The notes under the pieces: generated by a model | The model's database searches: none | What the model was told of the DNA's origin: nothing | The model's input: only the letters and a program-made list of their open reading frames with translations | Made by a program: the position numbers and the translations under genes | In this document: piece by piece, positions 5,224 through 6,468 of the stretch | Numbering within the stretch: position 1 is the stretch's first letter | Layout: every line of letters starts with the position of its first letter | NCBI GenBank assembly: GCA_003222375.1 | Contig: QHVX01000086.1 | Span: 1-6,468, forward strand | Length of the DNA: 6,468 nt | Direction of reading: 5' to 3' | From: Acidobacteriota bacterium | Lineage (GTDB): Bacteria > Acidobacteriota > Thermoanaerobaculia > Gp7-AA8

Positions 5224-6359
5224 ATCCGGTCTCCTTCTTTGAGTCCGCCGAGGACGACGCAGTCGAAATCGTTGCATTCGCCGAGCTTCACATCGCTGCG
5301 CGCCAGGGCTGTCGCACCTCGCGGCGCAAGCAGCACATTCGCGCGCGTCGCGCGCCGGATCGTGACACGTGCCGAGAGACCCGGGCGCATGCGGACGGCA
5401 TCGAGCCGATCGAGCTTGATCGTCACGCGGAACGATCGTCGCAGCGATTGACGGTTAGTCGTATTCTCCTGCGCGACCGCGGAGATCGCGCCAACGCGGC
5501 CCGGGAACGTCATCGATGGATAGGCGTCGAGGACGACGGTTGCCGGCATACCGACCGCGATCTTGCGGTCGTCGACGTCCGCCAACGACGCCGTAACCTG
5601 CGTTGACGACAAATCGGGCAGCAGCGCGAGCAACAGTCCGACGAAAACGGGATCACCCTCTTTGATTTTGCGCCCTTCCCACGGATGGTCTCTGAGCACG
5701 ACGATGCCGTCGCGAGGCGAGCGCAGAATCAGCGCGTTGATCGCGGTTTCGGCAGTCTCGAGCTCGCGCCGCGACTTCTCGAAATTCAGAATCAGGTTCG
5801 CGCGATCGGAACGCGAGGCTGTGATCTGACTTCGAAGAACGCTTTTCGCCTTCGCTAGCTCGACCGTCGCTCGCGTGTACTTGATCTGACGATCTTGATA
5901 TTCGCGTGCGGACAAAATCTCCTTCGGCACCGCGGCATCGAGCTTTGTCTTCTCATAGTCAGCCTGCTTGGTCTCGACGTCGAGCCTCTTCTGCAGCATG
6001 TCGGCGTCGCCTTCGGCATCTTTCTGCTGCAGCTCCTGCTCGGCCTGCGCGACCGCCTGGCGCTTGGCATCCAGGCCGCTCGTGAATTGCGTGTTGTCGA
6101 GCTCGACCACCCTGTCGCCTTTTTTCACGTCTGCGCCGTCGTCGGCGACCCATTTGATCGACGTCTGCCACGACGGAAGCTTCGGGACGGTGATGGCTTC
6201 GCCGTGCGCCGCTTCCAGCTCGCCGGTGAGCGTGATCTCGCTGACGAAATTGCCGCGGTGAACGCGGTTCTCGCGCTGCGGGGGCGTCTCGCGATATCCC
6301 GAAAAGCACCCTGTGGCGATCAATGCGACCGACGCCAGGCCGAAGGCCGATCGTTTCAT
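5220..6359 (-). CDS. HlyD/MacA-type periplasmic adaptor lipoprotein, first of three
   Basis: A 379-residue membrane fusion protein. MKRSAFGLASVALIATGC is a lipoprotein-like signal: basic start, hydrophobic core, and Cys18 after ATG as a relaxed lipobox. The first lipoyl half carries WVADDGADVKKGDRVVELD (70-88), followed by a helical hairpin (about 92-208) with a proline-containing turn near 144-152. The second lipoyl half holds RSPRDGIVVLRDHPWEG (213-229) and LLPDLSS (246-252), then a beta-barrel part with AVGMPATVVLDAYP and a late domain with LDAVRMRPGLSARVTI. The chain stops at GGLKEGDRI, where adaptor 2 continues by about 12 further residues, so the C-terminus is short for the family. Two cysteines (362 and 367) close to the end could form a disulfide. 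It would join the other two adaptors in linking the permease to an outer-membrane channel. ATG 6359-6357 overlaps the preceding stop (ATGA); no clear Shine-Dalgarno sequence is seen. Confidence 0.94.
   Translation of the reverse strand: MKRSAFGLASVALIATGCFSGYRETPPQRENRVHRGNFVSEITLTGELEAAHGEAITVPKLPSWQTSIKWVADDGADVKKGDRVVELDNTQFTSGLDAKRQAVAQAEQELQQKDAEGDADMLQKRLDVETKQADYEKTKLDAAVPKEILSAREYQDRQIKYTRATVELAKAKSVLRSQITASRSDRANLILNFEKSRRELETAETAINALILRSPRDGIVVLRDHPWEGRKIKEGDPVFVGLLLALLPDLSSTQVTASLADVDDRKIAVGMPATVVLDAYPSMTFPGRVGAISAVAQENTTNRQSLRRSFRVTIKLDRLDAVRMRPGLSARVTIRRATRANVLLAPRGATALARSDVKLGECNDFDCVVLGGLKEGDRI
5231..5236 (-). promoter_or_regulatory. Ribosome binding site of adaptor 2, pointing to a CTG start
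   Basis: AAGGAG on the minus strand is followed by a seven-base spacer (ACCGGAT) and then CTG at 5223-5221. It is the strongest Shine-Dalgarno sequence in the window at ideal distance, and no ATG, GTG or TTG lies at a suitable position in the adaptor 2 frame. It lies in the last codons of adaptor 1. Confidence 0.7.
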
Positions 6360-6468
6360 GCTTGGTTAGACGTTTTTAACCGGCGGCCGTTGCGCGAAAT
6401 TCGAAACGATTGTTTATAGATGTCGAGGATGGAGAGGAAAAGCGAAAAAACGAGCGGCCCGATGACCA
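6356..6468 (-). CDS. C-terminal end of a membrane protein, possibly AI-2E/PerM family transporter (runs off right edge)
   Basis: An open frame enters from the right edge and gives 36 residues before TGA at 6358-6356. It begins VIGPLVFSLFLSILDIYKQS, a hydrophobic segment ending in a tyrosine-containing charged tail, then a basic hydrophilic end. The 'GPLVxSLxLxxLxIY' pattern resembles the last helix of AI-2E/PerM family transporters, eight-helix membrane proteins that often end this way; with so few residues this is a recollection-based guess. The stop overlaps the start of adaptor 1 as ATGA, the same arrangement as two of the next three junctions, which supports real coding and places it in the same operon. 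Against it, the last 20 codons are AT-richer with less GC at third positions, as expected of a spacer. The alternative is a promoter region with a divergent gene. Confidence 0.45.
   Translation of the reverse strand, partial: VIGPLVFSLFLSILDIYKQSFRISRNGRRLKTSNQA

Noticed and set aside
4156..5451. A 431-codon open frame on the plus strand
   Set aside because: It is antisense to adaptors 2 and 1 and has a low-complexity Arg/Leu/Phe composition with no motif. The minus-strand adaptors explain the DNA fully.
6400..6435. TATAAA on the minus strand as a -10 box for the adaptor operon
   Set aside because: The -35 position at 17-base spacing reads TTTTCC, a poor match, and the site lies inside the probable end of the upstream gene. 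Too weak to call a promoter.
6420..6468. Possible start of a divergent plus-strand gene (MSRMERKSEKTSGPMT)
   Set aside because: It could be the start of a regulator, with a loose TTGCGC/TTTATA promoter-like pair before it. However, only 16 codons are visible, there is no good ribosome site, and the opposite strand offers a more convincing membrane segment with an ATGA junction.

Overview
The window comes from a GC-rich (roughly 60% by eye) bacterial chromosome and is almost entirely coding. Every gene I can support lies on the minus strand, so transcription runs from right to left. The proteins are Gram-negative in type: periplasmic adaptors, two of them with lipobox-like signal peptides, and a MacB-class permease. 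One copy of the palindromic dispersed repeat whose translations read 'HPERSEGS' / 'ILRSEATKDL...RSFASLRMT' is present. I know this repeat mostly from Acidobacteriota and other soil or subsurface lineages, so an acidobacterium or similar uncultivated relative is my best guess. That placement is an inference and no marker gene here proves it.

Layout in transcription order: (1) 6468-6356, the last 36 codons of a membrane protein, tentatively an AI-2E/PerM family transporter; (2) 6359-5220, a HlyD/MacA-type adaptor with a lipoprotein-like signal; (3) 5223-4000, a second adaptor anchored by an N-terminal membrane segment and probably started at a CTG codon; (4) 4003-2744, a third adaptor with a lipobox-like site whose first 25 residues are encoded by the dispersed repeat and its junction; (5) 2747-1536, a MacB/FtsX-type ABC permease without its own ATPase domain; (6) 1532-258, a radical SAM protein with a SPASM-like C-terminal part; (7) 235-1, the start of a small secreted protein that runs off the left edge. 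No gap exceeds 22 bases, and I see no RNA gene, CRISPR array, insertion sequence or terminator.

The first four junctions are four-base NTGA overlaps (ATGA, CTGA, GTGA, ATGA). The fifth and sixth are gaps of 3 and 22 bases. This argues for one translationally coupled operon. The adaptors and permease would form the inner-membrane and periplasmic part of a tripartite export system. The ATPase and the outer-membrane channel must be encoded elsewhere. Three non-identical adaptors for one permease suggest a mixed adaptor ring. A radical SAM/SPASM enzyme directly behind the exporter recalls export and maturation clusters of modified peptides such as darobactin, but no precursor peptide gene is visible here, so that link is a hypothesis.

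The most unusual points are the probable CTG start of the second adaptor, the repeat that supplies the N-terminus of the third adaptor, and the combination of three adaptors, one permease and a radical SAM enzyme.
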